Assembly: GCA_017936385.1 (NCBI GenBank)
Contig: JAGBFQ010000007.1
Location: forward strand, 1 to 42,111
Direction of reading: 5' to 3'
Source of the DNA: Rikenellaceae bacterium
GTDB lineage: Bacteria > Bacteroidota > Bacteroidia > Bacteroidales > Rikenellaceae
DNA: 42,111 nucleotides
A program made the position numbers and the translations under genes. The stretch's first letter is position 1; the number at the start of each line of letters is the position of its first letter. Of this stretch, positions 32,271-41,287 are shown in pieces. The notes below the pieces were generated by a model. The model was given only the letters and a program-made list of their open reading frames with translations. It made no database searches and was not told where the DNA came from.

Positions 32271-32309
32271 GTTCGTATGAGGATTTTCGAATCCTCATAC
32301 GAACTTTTT
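32271..32309 (+). terminator. Intrinsic terminator abutting the FUSC gene start
   Basis: A perfect 15-bp stem (32271-32285 with 32290-32304) has a TTCG tetraloop and is followed by five T (32305-32309). The very next base is the A of the FUSC ATG (32310). It ends the rsmE-SIMPL transcript. An in-frame upstream ATG at 32277 lies inside the hairpin and is rejected as a start. Confidence 0.85.
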
Positions 32310-32840
32310 ATGACTACACAAAACACTTTCAGTCGGGTGATTCATCGAATCGACCTGCTCAGCGCGCTACTCAAAGCTGTTGCCATACTGCTCGCTTATG
32401 TCTTTGGCGATTGGTTCGCCGACCTATTCAGCCAAGGCTCGGGTGCTATATGGTTGGGCGTAATGTTAGCCTGCACCTCGGCCGTCATAGTCATTGATAC
32501 CGAAGGTGTTCGCTCGTCAATCAAGATGGGATGGTTACGCTTGCTCGGTACTTTTATGGGAGCTGTTTTGGCTTATGTTTATCTGCTTTTGTTCGAGTTC
32601 AACATCGGCGGCATGGCTCTGGCAGTGGTGATTCTTTCGCTGATATGCATGGCCTTCGGAATCCCCGACGGCGGAAAAATTGCAACCATCACCCTCATCA
32701 TTGTGCTGGTAGTGTCGAAAATCGAGCCCAACATATCACCCCTACTCAACGGAGCTCTGCGTTTTGGAGAATCTGCCGTCGGAACCCTAATCGGTATCGG
32801 AGTGTCATGGGTAGCCGAAAAACTCAAAAAATCAACATGA
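32310..32840 (+). CDS. FUSC-family (aromatic acid exporter-like) small membrane protein
   Basis: From ATG 32310 the protein is 176 residues with five or six transmembrane segments (SALLKAVAILLAYVFGDWFA; LGVMLACTSAVIVIDTEGVR; GTFMGAVLAYVYLLLF; LAVVILSLICMAFGIP; ITLIIVLVVSKI). The R...GT..GA and RFGESAVGTLIGIGVSW motifs are typical of FUSC/ArAE-like membrane domains. The large cytosolic domain of longer exporters is absent. Substrate is unknown. It sits directly against the upstream terminator and has no convincing promoter of its own, so expression may depend on read-through. Confidence 0.82.
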   Translation: MTTQNTFSRVIHRIDLLSALLKAVAILLAYVFGDWFADLFSQGSGAIWLGVMLACTSAVIVIDTEGVRSSIKMGWLRLLGTFMGAVLAYVYLLLFEFNIGGMALAVVILSLICMAFGIPDGGKIATITLIIVLVVSKIEPNISPLLNGALRFGESAVGTLIGIGVSWVAEKLKKST

Positions 32841-32880
32841 CACCCCTCTCAACTCAAAACAATTGATTCCGAATGGGGCG

Positions 32881-32912
32881 TTTGGAAATCCGCAAAAAAA
32901 ATGCTATCTTTG
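32881..32912 (+). promoter_or_regulatory. Consensus promoter of the POT transporter gene
   Basis: TTTG (32881-32884), a 20-nt spacer and TATCTTTG (32905-32912) match the consensus exactly. The start near 32917 gives a leader of about 50 nt to ATG 32967. Confidence 0.78.
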
Positions 32913-32966
32913 CAGTTTGGAAACAAATTATTATCTAACTTAATAAAAACTAAATCTTAACTGCTT

Positions 32967-34529
32967 ATGTTCAACAAACATCCCAAAGGACTGATTGCAG
33001 CAGCCTTGGCCAACATGGGTGAGCGTTTCGGCTTCTACATCATGATGGCAATCTTGACGCTGTTCATATCGGCAAAATTCGGTCTTAATGAGACTACCAC
33101 CGGTTATATCTACTCGGTATTCTATGCGTCGATTTACATCCTCGCACTTGTGGGCGGTATCATCGCCGACAAAACCAAAAACTACAAAGGAACCATCATG
33201 TGGGGTCTTATCATCATGGCTCTCGGTTATCTGATTATTGCCATCCCCACCCCCACTCCCGTTCCCAGCATGGGTCTTTATCTGACCCTTACCTGCTTTG
33301 GTCTGATGGTTATCGCTTTCGGTAACGGTCTGTTCAAAGGCAACCTCCAAGCATTGGTAGGCCAAATGTACGACAACAAGGAGTATGCCGACAAACGCGA
33401 ATCGGGCTTCCAAATCTTCTATATGTTCATCAACATCGGTGGTTTCTTCGCTCCGTGGATTGCAATTGGCGTGCGTAACTGGTGGTTGAAAGTCAACAAC
33501 TTCGACTACAACGCCGCTCTGCCCGAATTGTGCCACAGCTACCTCAAAAACGGTGAGAATATGACCGGCGAGGGTCTGGCTAACCTCCAAACCTACGCAA
33601 GCCAAGTATACTTGGACGGCACTCAACCCGCTGACCTGACAACTTTTGCTGCCGAGTACCTGGACGTATTCAACAAAGGTTTCCAATACGCATTCATGGC
33701 TGCCATCGTTATGATGCTCATCTCGCTGGTAATCTATATTGCTAATAAAAGCAAATTCCCCGACCCGGGAGCCAAAGTTGCCGTTGCAAAAGCTGACGAC
33801 AAGAAGGTTTCGGCCGAGGAGATTAAGATGGACGCTCAAGAGATTCGCCAACGAATTATGGCACTGTTTGCAGTGTTCGGCATTGTAATTTTCTTCTGGT
33901 TGTCGTTCCACCAAAACGGCTACTCGCTGACCTACTTCGCTCGTGACTATGTGAACCTCGATGTAATCAACATCGACTTGGGCTTCACCACCATCAAGGG
34001 TGCCGAAATTTTCCAATGCGTTAACCCCTTCTTTGTGGTTGTTCTGACCCCCTGCATTATGTGGTTGTTCGGCCGTCTGAAACGCGGTGGTAAAGAGATT
34101 TCGACTCCGATGAAGATTGCTTTGGGTATGGGTATTGCCGCTTTGGCATACGTATTCCTGATGATTATGTCATTCACTCTGCCTTCGAAAGCCGAACTTG
34201 CAAATATGACCGCTGCCGAGGTTGACGCTATCCGCGTAACTCCTTGGGTTATGATTGCACTGTACTTCATTCTGACCGTTGCCGAGTTGTTCATCAGCCC
34301 GCTGGGTCTGGCATTCGTATCGAAGGTTGCTCCTCCCCACATGCAAGGTCTGATGCAAGGTTGCTGGTTGGCAGCTACCGCTGTTGGTAACTCGCTGCTG
34401 TTCATCGGTGGTCTGCTCTATATGAACACCCCGATTTGGAGCACCTGGGTTGTATTTGCCGGTGCTTGCCTGCTGTCGATGGTTGTTATGCTGTCGATGG
34501 TTAAATGGCTGGAGCGCGTCGCAAAATAG
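32967..34529 (+). CDS. POT/PTR2-family proton-dependent oligopeptide transporter
   Basis: The 520-residue inner-membrane transporter of the MFS-type POT family has about 12-14 transmembrane segments. Motifs are ANMGERFGFYIMMAIL at the start of TM1, GGIIADKTKNYKGTIMWG in the TM2-3 loop, GNLQALVGQMYD, and FQIFYMFINIGGFFAPWIA matching the PTR2 signature. The usual ExxER proton-coupling motif reads NMGER, so the first Glu is Asn16. An extended soluble loop (about 170-230) is inserted between helices. It probably imports di- and tripeptides. It has its own strong promoter and terminator and gene-like, well-expressed codon use. Confidence 0.93.
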   Translation: MFNKHPKGLIAAALANMGERFGFYIMMAILTLFISAKFGLNETTTGYIYSVFYASIYILALVGGIIADKTKNYKGTIMWGLIIMALGYLIIAIPTPTPVPSMGLYLTLTCFGLMVIAFGNGLFKGNLQALVGQMYDNKEYADKRESGFQIFYMFINIGGFFAPWIAIGVRNWWLKVNNFDYNAALPELCHSYLKNGENMTGEGLANLQTYASQVYLDGTQPADLTTFAAEYLDVFNKGFQYAFMAAIVMMLISLVIYIANKSKFPDPGAKVAVAKADDKKVSAEEIKMDAQEIRQRIMALFAVFGIVIFFWLSFHQNGYSLTYFARDYVNLDVINIDLGFTTIKGAEIFQCVNPFFVVVLTPCIMWLFGRLKRGGKEISTPMKIALGMGIAALAYVFLMIMSFTLPSKAELANMTAAEVDAIRVTPWVMIALYFILTVAELFISPLGLAFVSKVAPPHMQGLMQGCWLAATAVGNSLLFIGGLLYMNTPIWSTWVVFAGACLLSMVVMLSMVKWLERVAK

Positions 34530-34551
34530 GTTTCCATACGAAACTTACCGC

Positions 34552-34588
34552 AAAAAAGACTTTCTCACACTTGGGAAAGTCTTTTTTT
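34552..34588 (+). terminator. Terminator of the POT transporter gene
   Basis: The 13-bp stem AAAAAAGACTTTC (34552-34564) / GAAAGTCTTTTTT (34575-34587) closes a 10-nt loop and ends in a T run. The loop holds the -33 element of the next promoter. Confidence 0.85.
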
Positions 34589-34601
34589 ATGGTTATATTT
34601 G
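34571..34601 (+). promoter_or_regulatory. Promoter of the branching-enzyme operon
   Basis: (C)TTG (34571-34573), a 20-nt spacer and TATATTTG (34594-34601) fit the consensus. The -33 element lies inside the loop and the spacer includes the descending arm of the upstream terminator. The start near 34606 gives a leader of about 24 nt to ATG 34630. Confidence 0.62.
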
Positions 34602-34629
34602 TAGGTGGATTATTAATAATTTGGAATCT

Positions 34630-36654
34630 ATGAGCGCAAAACCTACACTCAAAATCGTGGAAAGGGACGAGTGGCTCGCCCCCGTCGAGGATGTGATTAA
34701 CCGTCGTTACGACAACTATCAAACTATGCTCAACCGCCTGACCGGCGGAACGGGACGACTGACGGATGTTGCCAATATGCACAAATATCTGGGATGGCAC
34801 TACGACTCCACACTCAAAGGGTGGTGGTTCCGCGAGTGGTTGCCCAAAGCGCAGGACGCCTACTTGTTCGGTGACTTCAACAATTGGCAACGCACCGAAC
34901 TCAGAATGTCGAAAGGCGACGACGGAGTGTGGAGCATCTTCCTGCCCGACGCAATGTACGACTACCGCTTGACCCACGGCTCGCTCTATAAGATTCACGT
35001 ACACGGAATGAATGGCTGGTATGACCGTATCCCCGCATACGCAACGCGCGTAGTGCAAGATGACACCACCAAAAACTTCACCGCCCAATTTTGGATTCCG
35101 CAAGAATTCGATTGGCAGGGCGATGCATTCGACATGAATGCACTCGGCTCACTGCTGATTTACGAGAGTCACGTAGGTATGGCTCAAGAGAAAGAGGGCG
35201 TAGGTACATTCCGCGAGTTTATCGACACCGTTCTACCCCGAGTCAAAAAGGCTGGATACAACACCATTCAACTTATGGCCGTGGCCGAACACCCTTATTA
35301 TGGAAGTTTCGGCTATCACGTTGCCAACTTCTTTGCGGTGTCGTCAAGGTTCGGCACACCCGAGGAGTTGAAAGAGCTGATTCGCACGGCGCACTCGATG
35401 GGTATTGCCGTGGTGATGGACCTCGTACACGCCCACTTTGTCAAGAACTTCGACGAGGGACTCAACGAATTGGACGGTTCACCGTACCACTACTCCAAAC
35501 AGGGCGACGCAGGCTACCAACAGTATTGGGACAGCCGCGTGTTCGACTATGGCAAATGGGAGGTTATGCAGTTCCTGCTGTCGAATATCAAGTATTGGTT
35601 GGAGGAGTTCCACTTTGACGGCTTCCGTTTCGACGGTGTGACCTCGATGGTGTACCGTCACCGCGGATATACGGAGTTCGACTGCCGCGAAAAGTTCTCC
35701 AACGAGGATGTCGACGAGGAGGCACTGTGCTACCTGACCCTTGCTAACAAACTCACCCACGAGATACGCCCCGACGCTGTAACCATCGCCGAAGATGTGA
35801 GCGGTATGCCGGGTATGGTGTGCCCTATCGACGAGGGTGGCGTTGGCTTCGACTATCGCTTGGGTATGGCCATCCCCGACTTTTGGATTAAGATGCTCAA
35901 AGACCAAAGCGACGACGAGTGGAACATTTGGGAGATGTGGGAGCTGTTGACCAACCGCCTGCCGGGAGTCAAAACCGTAGCCTACGCCGAGAGCCACGAC
36001 CAAGCAATGGTGGGAGACCAAACCATCGCCTTCCGACTGATGGATAAGGAGATGTATACTGCCATGGATGTCAACTCCGAGAGTATGATTATCGACCGTG
36101 GTATGGCTCTTCACAAGATGATACGACTCATCACGCTGACGGCTGGTGGCGATGCCTATCTGAACTTTATGGGTAACGAATTCGGCCACCCCGAGTGGAT
36201 TGATTTTCCGCGCGAGGGCAACGGCTGGAGCTACAAGCACGCACGCCGCCAATGGTCGCTGGCCGAGGACGAGAATCTGCGTTTCGGAATGTTGGAGGCT
36301 TGGGACCGCGCAATGATTGCTCTTGAGAAGAAGTACGACCTGCTGGCCGACGGCTATCCCTATCGCTTACAAATGGACGAGGGCGACAAGACCATCGTAT
36401 TCAGCCACCGCGACCTTGTGTTTGTATTTAATTGGCACCCAACAAAATCGACCAACGACTATATCATCAAGGTACGTGAGCCGGGCAAGTACCAACTGAT
36501 TCTTTCGACCGACGACCCCGAGTTCGGAGGTTATGGTCGTATGGACCACTCGGCAGAACACTTCACCTTCCCGGGCGAGGGCGAAGACGAGCATTTTATG
36601 CAGGTGTACAATGTTTGCCGCACGGCTTGTGTTTATAAGAAAATAGAGGAGTAA
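34630..36654 (+). CDS. glgB: 1,4-alpha-glucan (glycogen) branching enzyme, GH13_8-like
   Basis: The enzyme cuts alpha-1,4 glucan and re-attaches the segment by an alpha-1,6 bond in glycogen synthesis. From ATG 34630 it has 674 residues; the in-frame extension to 34450 lies inside the POT gene and upstream of the promoter. Domains are an N-terminal CBM48 (WWFREWLPKAQDAYLFGDFN near 60-80), the GH13 barrel with VMDLVHAHFVKN, FDGFRFDGVTSM (nucleophile Asp), VTIAEDVSGMPG (acid Glu) and YAESHDQAMVG (transition-state Asp), and a C-terminal beta domain. The YRHRGYTEFDCREKFSNEDV segment is characteristic of the eukaryote-like GH13_8 branching enzymes rather than E. coli GlgB. A DUF4435 gene follows after 6 nt. 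Confidence 0.93.
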   Translation: MSAKPTLKIVERDEWLAPVEDVINRRYDNYQTMLNRLTGGTGRLTDVANMHKYLGWHYDSTLKGWWFREWLPKAQDAYLFGDFNNWQRTELRMSKGDDGVWSIFLPDAMYDYRLTHGSLYKIHVHGMNGWYDRIPAYATRVVQDDTTKNFTAQFWIPQEFDWQGDAFDMNALGSLLIYESHVGMAQEKEGVGTFREFIDTVLPRVKKAGYNTIQLMAVAEHPYYGSFGYHVANFFAVSSRFGTPEELKELIRTAHSMGIAVVMDLVHAHFVKNFDEGLNELDGSPYHYSKQGDAGYQQYWDSRVFDYGKWEVMQFLLSNIKYWLEEFHFDGFRFDGVTSMVYRHRGYTEFDCREKFSNEDVDEEALCYLTLANKLTHEIRPDAVTIAEDVSGMPGMVCPIDEGGVGFDYRLGMAIPDFWIKMLKDQSDDEWNIWEMWELLTNRLPGVKTVAYAESHDQAMVGDQTIAFRLMDKEMYTAMDVNSESMIIDRGMALHKMIRLITLTAGGDAYLNFMGNEFGHPEWIDFPREGNGWSYKHARRQWSLAEDENLRFGMLEAWDRAMIALEKKYDLLADGYPYRLQMDEGDKTIVFSHRDLVFVFNWHPTKSTNDYIIKVREPGKYQLILSTDDPEFGGYGRMDHSAEHFTFPGEGEDEHFMQVYNVCRTACVYKKIEE

Positions 36655-36660
36655 ACTACT

Positions 36661-37665
36661 ATGGCACGCCGCGTCCGACCACTTTCGCAATATGACTTCA
36701 CCGAGGAGTTCATTCCGCAACGCCTTGCGCTCAAAGATGGGCAACGTTGTGTGAAGGTTCACGTCGAGGGATATGATGACGTGGCCTTTTGGCGCGACAT
36801 CTTCGATGAGTTCGAGAGCGACCGCCTGACATTCGAAATCAGCGTTGCCCCCCGCCGAGACTTGGCAAAGGGTAAAAAGGTGCTGATTGACATGTTGGAA
36901 CAGACCTCCGAGGAGCGTATCGTATGCGTGGATAGCGACTTTGACTACCTGCTGGATGGCCAGACGACCCAATCTTATCAGGTTAAAACCGCACCTTATC
37001 TGTTCCATAGCTACGCCTACTCCATCGAAAACCTGCTGTGCTATGCTCCGAGTTTGAGGAGTATTTGCACAAAGGCGACCAAAAACGATATGCCGACGCT
37101 GGATTTCGAGTGGTGGTTCGAGCAGTATTCGCGCACAATCTATCCCGTGTTTTTGTGGTACCTCTATTCAGCCAAGTTGGATGACTTGACGCTATATAAA
37201 CTCGAATCGTTCAAAAATGACGTGCGTATTCAGTATATCGACCTCGAAACGGACGGCCAATCAACCATCGAATGGGTAAGTCGCAAGGTTTCGCGCCGTG
37301 TGGACTTCCTCGAACGCAACTACCCGCAATACGTGCCGTTGGTAGCCGCCGAGGGCGAACGCATGAAAGCACGCGACCTATTCCCCGAGAACACCTATCT
37401 GTTTATGCAGGGTCACACACTGTTCGAGAACGTCACGGTGCCTTTATTGGAGAGCATTTGTAACAAACTGCGTCGCCTCGAGATGGCTCACATCAACGAT
37501 TCGTCGGCCAAGGGAACGCCTCTGATGAACGCCTTGGAGAACTATCGAAATTCGACCCAGATGGGCGTTCGTAACCTATTGTTGACCAACACCAGATACA
37601 AGGATTGTTTCTTGTACAAACGCCTGCGCGATGACATACGCGCTTATGTCTGTAAGATTTTATAA
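36661..37665 (+). CDS. DUF4435 TOPRIM-like protein
   Basis: The 334-residue cytosolic protein matches DUF4435, a TOPRIM-related domain found beside ATPases or alone. The signature is CVKVHVEGYDDVAFWRDIF with Glu36, followed by IVCVDSDFDYLLDG with Asp91, Asp93 and Asp95, the acidic metal-binding set of TOPRIM folds. The middle and C-terminal parts are helical and lack other recognisable motifs. No ABC-type OLD ATPase is encoded next to it. It starts 6 nt after the branching enzyme and shares its transcript, so a link to glycogen metabolism is possible, but a nucleic-acid role would be the default for the fold. Function is unknown. Confidence 0.8.
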   Translation: MARRVRPLSQYDFTEEFIPQRLALKDGQRCVKVHVEGYDDVAFWRDIFDEFESDRLTFEISVAPRRDLAKGKKVLIDMLEQTSEERIVCVDSDFDYLLDGQTTQSYQVKTAPYLFHSYAYSIENLLCYAPSLRSICTKATKNDMPTLDFEWWFEQYSRTIYPVFLWYLYSAKLDDLTLYKLESFKNDVRIQYIDLETDGQSTIEWVSRKVSRRVDFLERNYPQYVPLVAAEGERMKARDLFPENTYLFMQGHTLFENVTVPLLESICNKLRRLEMAHINDSSAKGTPLMNALENYRNSTQMGVRNLLLTNTRYKDCFLYKRLRDDIRAYVCKIL

Positions 37666-37705
37666 AAGGTAGGGCCACGCTCATCGAGAACGTGGCCCTA
37701 CTTTT
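37665..37705. terminator. Bidirectional terminator between convergent DUF4435 and flavodiiron genes
   Basis: The stem (about 37665-37679 with 37691-37705, core TAGGGCCACG/CGTGGCCCTA) is flanked by A residues on one side and T residues on the other. It can therefore end transcription from both directions between the convergent genes. Confidence 0.85.
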
Positions 37706-37720
37706 ATAACATACAGATAA

Positions 37721-38884
37721 CTATGCCAACACCGCATCGGCCAAAGCCTCCAGCGCAGGAATATCCGCCCGTTTCATACGCGAACGAATAGTAACCATGG
37801 GTTCGACGATTTCGATATCGCGCATGGTTTCGAGCATTGAGCGCATAACCTTTCCTGCACAAGGCGCCCACGAACCATTCTCGATGATTCCCACGCGGCG
37901 GTTACGGAAACCTTTAATCTTGAGGTGGTGCAAGAAGTCGTGCATCGGCGGGAACACATCGGCATCATACGACGCTGCGGCAACAACCAAACGACCCATA
38001 CGAAAAGCATCCTCCACAGCCTCGGCCATATCGTCACGGCTAAGGTCAGCAACCGAAACCTTCGCAACACCTTTGGTCTTAAGAATTTCAGCCATCTTGT
38101 ATGCCGCCTCGGCCGTTCCTCCGTGAATCGAGGCATAAGCCACAAACACACCTTCGGTCTCGACCTCGTACTTGCTCCAAGTATTATACAAACCAATGTA
38201 GTAACCCAAATTCTCGGTCAACACGGGACCGTGCAAAGGGCAAATCATAGCAACATCCAACCCCGCCAACTTACGCAACAGAGCCTGCACTTGAGGGCCA
38301 TACTTTCCGCAAATATTAAAGTAGTAGCGACGAGCCTCGCACGCCCAATCTTCCGCATGACTCAACGCGCCAAACTTACCAAAACCATCGGCCGAGAACA
38401 CAACCTTATCCACTGCATCATAGGTCACCATAACCTCGGGCCAATGCACCATCGGAGCCAAAAAGAATTGCAGTGTGCGGCCACCCAAATCTAAGGTATC
38501 GCCCTCACAAACGGCAATGGTACGTCCCTCGAAGTCGGCATCCTCGAAGAATTGGGGCAACATCTGCACGGCACGCGCCGAAGCTACAATTTTGAGTTCG
38601 GGATAGCGCTCCATTACCTCGGCAATAACGCCCGCGTGGTCGGGTTCCAAGTGTTGCACCACAAGGTAGTCGGGAGTTCGTCCACTGAGTGCCACGGTCA
38701 GATTCGCCCACCACTCGGCGGCTTTGCGGCGGTCGACGGTATCCATAATAGCAAGTCGTTCTCCCTCCACCAGATATGAGTTATACGAAATGCCGTTGGG
38801 CACAATATACTGACTCTCAAAAAGGTCAATATCGGTATCATCCACACCGATATATCGGATATTTTTGGTTATTTCGGTATTCAT
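37721..38884 (-). CDS. Flavodiiron protein (FprA-type A flavoprotein)
   Basis: The 387-residue enzyme reduces O2 to water and/or NO to N2O, protecting anaerobes. The N-terminal metallo-beta-lactamase-like domain has all diiron ligands: HLEPDH (His78, Glu80, Asp82, His83), MVHWPE (His147), SADGFG (Asp166) and LHGPV (His218). The C-terminal flavodoxin domain starts near 245, with the FMN phosphate loop YASIHGGTAEAA and ENGSWAPCAGK later. There is no rubredoxin or NADH-oxidase extension, so it depends on a separate electron donor. It follows the Clp gene by 46 nt and has its own promoter. Confidence 0.95.
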   Translation of the reverse strand: MNTEITKNIRYIGVDDTDIDLFESQYIVPNGISYNSYLVEGERLAIMDTVDRRKAAEWWANLTVALSGRTPDYLVVQHLEPDHAGVIAEVMERYPELKIVASARAVQMLPQFFEDADFEGRTIAVCEGDTLDLGGRTLQFFLAPMVHWPEVMVTYDAVDKVVFSADGFGKFGALSHAEDWACEARRYYFNICGKYGPQVQALLRKLAGLDVAMICPLHGPVLTENLGYYIGLYNTWSKYEVETEGVFVAYASIHGGTAEAAYKMAEILKTKGVAKVSVADLSRDDMAEAVEDAFRMGRLVVAAASYDADVFPPMHDFLHHLKIKGFRNRRVGIIENGSWAPCAGKVMRSMLETMRDIEIVEPMVTIRSRMKRADIPALEALADAVLA

Positions 38885-38903
38885 ATTCTTTGAAATTAGG
38901 CTA

Positions 38904-38935
38904 CAAATATAGGGATTTATCCCAACAACATCAAG
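38904..38935 (-). promoter_or_regulatory. Promoter of the flavodiiron gene
   Basis: On the minus strand CTTG (38935-38932), a 20-nt spacer and TATATTTG (38911-38904) fit the consensus. The -33 element overlaps the last codons of the Clp gene. The predicted start near 38899 leaves a leader of about 15 nt. Confidence 0.65.
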
Positions 38936-41234
38936 CCGCTTTGACCAACAGTTCTACTCCCTGGGCAGCATATTCCACTCCCACCGTATCTCCGGGCGAG
39001 ATGCGTCCCTCAACAATCATCTGCGCCAACGGTTCCTCGATGTGCTCCATAATCTTGCGTTTGAGCGAACGCACGCCATATTGAGGCTCATAACCCAACT
39101 CTGCCAAGTGTCGTCGCGCCTCGGGCGACAGGTCAAGACGATAGCCCAAACGCTCGGCACGCTCACACAACAGACGCAACTCAACATCGACAATCCTCTC
39201 GATGTCATCCATGCTCAATCGGTTGAACACCACAATATCATCAAGACGATTGATGAACTCCGGGGCGAAATGTTGCTCCAAAGCCTTGCGATAATTGGCC
39301 GTCATGGGCTTCCTATGACTTTGCACCTGTCCCGCCGTGTGGTAACCCACCAAACGAGCATCAACTTTCGCTCCGTGCGAACCAAGATTCGAAGTCATGA
39401 TGATAATCGTATTCTTGAAATCAACCCTGCGTCCCAAACCGTCTGTCAACACCCCATCGTCCAACAGTTGTAACATCAGCGAAAAGACATCACGGTGCGC
39501 CTTCTCCACCTCGTCAAACAACACCACCGAATAAGGTTGCAGCCTCACAGCCTCGGTCAGTTGTCCCCCCTCACCGTAACCGACATATCCGGGCGGCGAG
39601 CCAATCAATCGCGAAACATTGTGTGCCTGACCATACTCACTCATATCAATCCGAATCATCGCATCGTCACGGTCGAACATTCGGCGTGCAAGCTGCTCGG
39701 CCAGGTGGGTTTTACCTACCCCCGTCGGCCCGACAAACATAAATACACCTATTGGTTTTGAAGGGTCTTTGAGTCCCGTACGACTACGCACAATAGAACG
39801 CACCACCCTATCGACCGCAGCCGTTTGCCCAATCACCGACTCCTCAAGGCCTGCACGCATCGACACCAAGCGCGACATCTCATCCTGCGACACACGCTCC
39901 ATAGGAATTCCCGTCATCAAGGTTATAATCTGCTCGATGTGACGAACTCCAATCTCTACGGTCTGTTGCCCCTCAGCAACCATCTGCGCCCGCGCCCCCG
40001 CTTCGTCCATAACATCAATAGCCTTGTCGGGGAAGTAGCGGTCCGAAACGTAACGGTCGGTCAGTTCGACACAAGCACGCAGTGCTTCACGGGTGTAACG
40101 AACCGAATGGTGACGTTCGTAATGAGGTGCTATTTTGCGCAATATCTGAAGTGTTTGTCGAGGTGTTGTCGGCTCGACGAGGATTTTCTGGAAACGTCGC
40201 TCAAGAGCTGCGTCACGTTCGATATTTTCGCGGTACTCATCAAGAGTCGTTGCACCCACACATTGCAACTCACCACGCGCCAAGGCTGGTTTCAAAATAT
40301 TGGCCGCATCAAGGCTGCCCTGTGTACTTCCCGCCCCCACAATCGTGTGAATCTCATCTATAAAGATGATGATTCGTGGGTCTGCGCGCAACTCCTCGAT
40401 AATCTGGTTCATCCGCTCTTCAAATTCGCCACGATACTTTGTACCAGCAACCAACGCCGCCAAGTCGAGCGACAACACACGCTTGCCACGCAACGCCCGA
40501 GGAACTTGCCCTGCCACAATTCTCAAAGCAACTCCCTCGACAATCGAACTTTTGCCCACACCCGCTTGACCTACCAACACGGGGTTGTTCTTCTTGCGGC
40601 GCCCCAAAATCTGAATCAGCCGTTCGATTTCTACATCACGCCCCACAACTGCGTCAATATCTCCACGCTCGGCAGCAGCCGTCATGTCGGTCGAAAAACG
40701 TTCGAGAGTGGTACGCTCCTGCCGACGCACTCCCAACGACGAGGTTATGGTTATGGGAATTGACCGTTCGAGCAATGGTGCCGAATTGATTATTACCGAG
40801 TTATCCTCGTCCGCATCTGTGTACAACATTCGTTCGGTCACCTCCTCGACCGTAACGCCATACATTTCGAGCACGCCCTTTGAGATTGTCGAGGGGTCGG
40901 ACATCACAAGGCACAACACATGTGCAGTATCCAACATTTGGTCCACCTCGGCCATCTGCATAAGTCGGGTGGTAAGAGTTTCGAAAAAGGTTCCTCTCTC
41001 CACAGCCTCTGTCTGTGGTTGTGCGTCTATTCTACGTGCTATTCTGCTTTTGATTCGGTGTATCTCCCACTCCTTAAGTAGCGACGCAAGTATCCGTTCG
41101 GCACGACATCCGGCCGACGACATCACACGCAGAAACAGGCGGTCGCAAAGCCAATCCGTGTGGTTGTTTCGCTCGGCATCAAAAGCCAAACGACTGATTA
41201 TACTTCCGAGAATACGAGAGTGTTTTGCTTGCAT
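38931..41234 (-). CDS. ClpA/ClpC-family AAA+ unfoldase lacking a middle domain
   Basis: The 767-residue protein has two AAA+ modules. D1 carries Walker [10 protein letters not shown], Walker [14 protein letters not shown] and the pore-loop region [21 protein letters not shown]2 carries [20 protein letters not shown] and the sensor block [17 protein letters not shown]. Between them, [20 protein letters not shown] runs almost directly into D2 linker sequence ([20 protein letters not shown]), so the coiled-coil M domain of ClpB/ClpC is missing, as in ClpA. The N-terminal domain (1-150) is divergent from Clp-N repeats. A VGYHTAG segment lies where ClpP partners carry an LGF/IGL loop, suggesting but not proving ClpP interaction. 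It likely unfolds substrates for ClpP. Confidence 0.9.
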   Translation of the reverse strand: MQAKHSRILGSIISRLAFDAERNNHTDWLCDRLFLRVMSSAGCRAERILASLLKEWEIHRIKSRIARRIDAQPQTEAVERGTFFETLTTRLMQMAEVDQMLDTAHVLCLVMSDPSTISKGVLEMYGVTVEEVTERMLYTDADEDNSVIINSAPLLERSIPITITSSLGVRRQERTTLERFSTDMTAAAERGDIDAVVGRDVEIERLIQILGRRKKNNPVLVGQAGVGKSSIVEGVALRIVAGQVPRALRGKRVLSLDLAALVAGTKYRGEFEERMNQIIEELRADPRIIIFIDEIHTIVGAGSTQGSLDAANILKPALARGELQCVGATTLDEYRENIERDAALERRFQKILVEPTTPRQTLQILRKIAPHYERHHSVRYTREALRACVELTDRYVSDRYFPDKAIDVMDEAGARAQMVAEGQQTVEIGVRHIEQIITLMTGIPMERVSQDEMSRLVSMRAGLEESVIGQTAAVDRVVRSIVRSRTGLKDPSKPIGVFMFVGPTGVGKTHLAEQLARRMFDRDDAMIRIDMSEYGQAHNVSRLIGSPPGYVGYGEGGQLTEAVRLQPYSVVLFDEVEKAHRDVFSLMLQLLDDGVLTDGLGRRVDFKNTIIIMTSNLGSHGAKVDARLVGYHTAGQVQSHRKPMTANYRKALEQHFAPEFINRLDDIVVFNRLSMDDIERIVDVELRLLCERAERLGYRLDLSPEARRHLAELGYEPQYGVRSLKRKIMEHIEEPLAQMIVEGRISPGDTVGVEYAAQGVELLVKAA

Positions 41235-41287
41235 AGTGTCTATAACAATTTAAGTTCGACACCATAACGCACAACAAATGTTCAATA

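Noticed and set aside
32277-32309. Earlier start of the FUSC gene at 32277
   Set aside because: The start would lie within the terminator stem; ATG 32310 directly after the T run is more plausible.
34450-34629. N-terminal extension of the branching enzyme
   Set aside because: It overlaps the transporter gene, its terminator and the branching-enzyme promoter. The family N-terminus fits ATG 34630.
36661-37665. DUF4435 as part of an OLD-family or retron-like defence system
   Set aside because: No ATPase, reverse transcriptase or other defence partner lies nearby; the neighbours are metabolic.
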